Of a DNA stretch of 6,397 bases, positions 5,706 through 6,397 are shown one piece after another. Numbering within the stretch: the stretch's first letter is position 1; the number at the start of each line of letters is the position of its first letter. Both the position numbers and the translations under genes were made by a program. Source of the DNA: Chloroflexota bacterium (GTDB lineage: Bacteria; Chloroflexota; Anaerolineae; VGOG01); contig JAUWYT010000098.1 of the NCBI GenBank assembly GCA_030615705.1, positions 1 through 6,397 of the forward strand, written 5' to 3'. Under the pieces are notes generated by a model. It was not told the origin of the DNA and ran no database searches. It was given only the letters and a program-made list of their open reading frames with translations.

Positions 5706-6397
5706 AGACCTCCTATCCCCCCCTTCCGTCTCGCTAGGAACGTCTTCACCAAGAGCCACGGGGCAAAGAAGGCCACCCAGAACCCAACAATCGTGTAGCG
5801 AATCAGGCGGAAGATGATGCCGGCGGGGAAGATTGCCTTGAGGCCCACCCAAGAACCCAACGCGACGGCAATGCCGACGAAGAACCTGACAACCCTTTTC
5901 CACGAGACCCCGCCGCTATCGAAGCCGCCGAATTCGCCCTCGAGGACGATGCCCATCCCCATCCCTAGCATTGTCCCCATAGGCGTCGCGGTGTCATCAG
6001 TGGCGTGAAGGGCCAGCAGGGCCAGGGGAACGAGCAGGGCGGCTGCCAATTTCATCGCCAAGGGGATGTCGATTCCCCTTTCCTCGATGGTCGAGAGGGC
6101 CCAACTAAAGGCCAGGATGAAGAGCACGCCGATCATCGCCCCTCCCACCACGTCCTGGGGATATTGCACCCCCTGATAAACCCGCGAAAGTGCGACGAGG
6201 AGTGGGAGGACGACAGCTACCGCCCACATCGCACCCTTCCGAAATCGTCCGGCGAGATACCGCCAGGTGACTATCCTGCTCTGGGCGTGCCCGCTGGGGA
6301 AGGCGTAGCCCGTCACCTCGATGACCTGTTTGATCCTGGGATCGGAGAGGGGAGGGATGTGAAGCAGGTCTTTCAGGCCGGCGTTAGCATAGGGGGC
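5696..6397 (-). CDS. PAP2-superfamily membrane protein with altered catalytic residues (partial, 5' end outside window)
   Basis: The frame is open from the right edge to TGA at 5696, giving 233 visible residues; the start is outside. Residues count from the edge. Motif 1 begins at K9 (LKDLLHIPPLSDPR), where PAP2 enzymes have KxxxxxxRP; the Arg-Pro is replaced by Pro-Leu. Motif 2 PSGHAQ (34-39) is intact. Motif 3, SRx5Hx3D in the family, reads S71-R72-VYQGV-Q78-YPQ-D82, so the phosphate-accepting His is Gln (CAA at 6164-6166). PAP2 enzymes dephosphorylate lipid phosphates such as phosphatidate or undecaprenyl diphosphate at the membrane; this one may be inactive or changed in function. After the PAP2 core the protein continues with more hydrophobic segments (about 58-70, 84-101, 112-130, 165-185, 195-220), a Gly/Met-rich stretch, and a basic C-terminal end. 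Its stop overlaps the MFS start by 10 nt, indicating one operon. Confidence 0.85.
   Translation of the reverse strand, partial: APYANAGLKDLLHIPPLSDPRIKQVIEVTGYAFPSGHAQSRIVTWRYLAGRFRKGAMWAVAVVLPLLVALSRVYQGVQYPQDVVGGAMIGVLFILAFSWALSTIEERGIDIPLAMKLAAALLVPLALLALHATDDTATPMGTMLGMGMGIVLEGEFGGFDSGGVSWKRVVRFFVGIAVALGSWVGLKAIFPAGIIFRLIRYTIVGFWVAFFAPWLLVKTFLARRKGGIGGLCL
5708..5714 (-). promoter_or_regulatory. Strong Shine-Dalgarno before the MFS gene
   Basis: AGGAGGT on the minus strand sits within the last codons of the PAP2 gene. It is nearly a full anti-SD match, but only 2-3 nt separate it from the ATG at 5705, while the TTG at 5699 sits at ordinary distance. The true start is therefore open between these two. 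Confidence 0.55.

Noticed and set aside
5706..5903. Upstream extension of the MFS frame
   Set aside because: It overlaps the end of the PAP2 gene, and its translation is not MFS-like; SD and family N-terminus place the start at 5705 or 5699.
1..6397. CRISPR array, tRNA, insertion sequence, toxin-antitoxin or defence system
   Set aside because: No spaced direct repeats, cloverleaf, transposase motif or small paired genes were seen on either strand; coding genes fill nearly all of the window.

Overview
The window looks like a GC-rich bacterial chromosome, most likely from the phylum Chloroflexota (Anaerolineae or Dehalococcoidia-like, possibly metagenome-derived). This is inferred from remembered family resemblance: a RodZ-type C-terminal domain followed by a Thr/Pro-rich tail, an ArsA ATPase with a C-terminal HSP20-like domain, and a PAP2 protein with an extra C-terminal membrane block. 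No rRNA, tRNA, CRISPR array or insertion sequence is visible.

Layout. The left part (1-2422) is on the plus strand. It holds the 3' end of a rodZ-like gene, a 115-bp gap with a perfect 8+8 bp palindrome, an endonuclease III-like HhH/[4Fe-4S] gene, and rimO, the methylthiotransferase for ribosomal protein S12. rimO probably starts at a GTG inside the last codons of the HhH gene. The right part (2458-6397) is a tightly packed minus-strand operon, read from the right edge: PAP2-family membrane protein (5' end outside the window), MFS transporter, truncated patatin-like phospholipase, hotdog-fold thioesterase, ArsA-family ATPase. Its junctions are a 10-nt overlap, an 11-nt gap, a 17-nt overlap and a 16-nt gap. 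The two blocks converge with only 35 bp between their stop codons.

The most notable observation is that the last three genes of the minus-strand operon are all broken. Patatin keeps its oxyanion loop and nucleophile Ser but loses the rest of the domain. The thioesterase has an in-frame TAG at codon 108, and the ArsA gene has an in-frame TGA at a probable Trp position plus a one-base insertion. ArsA also has Gly in place of the switch I Asp, and the PAP2 protein has Gln in place of its motif 3 catalytic His. The HhH protein lacks the catalytic Lys of bifunctional endonuclease III. rimO and the MFS gene look intact, which argues for local decay rather than uniform sequencing error, though sequencing or assembly error cannot be excluded from one sequence.

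Functionally, the left block is housekeeping (cell shape, possible DNA repair, ribosome modification). The right block suggests a membrane/lipid theme (PAP2, patatin, acyl-thioesterase, exporter) with a P-loop ATPase. That theme is inference from family names only. I see no convincing novel defence or mobile system here.
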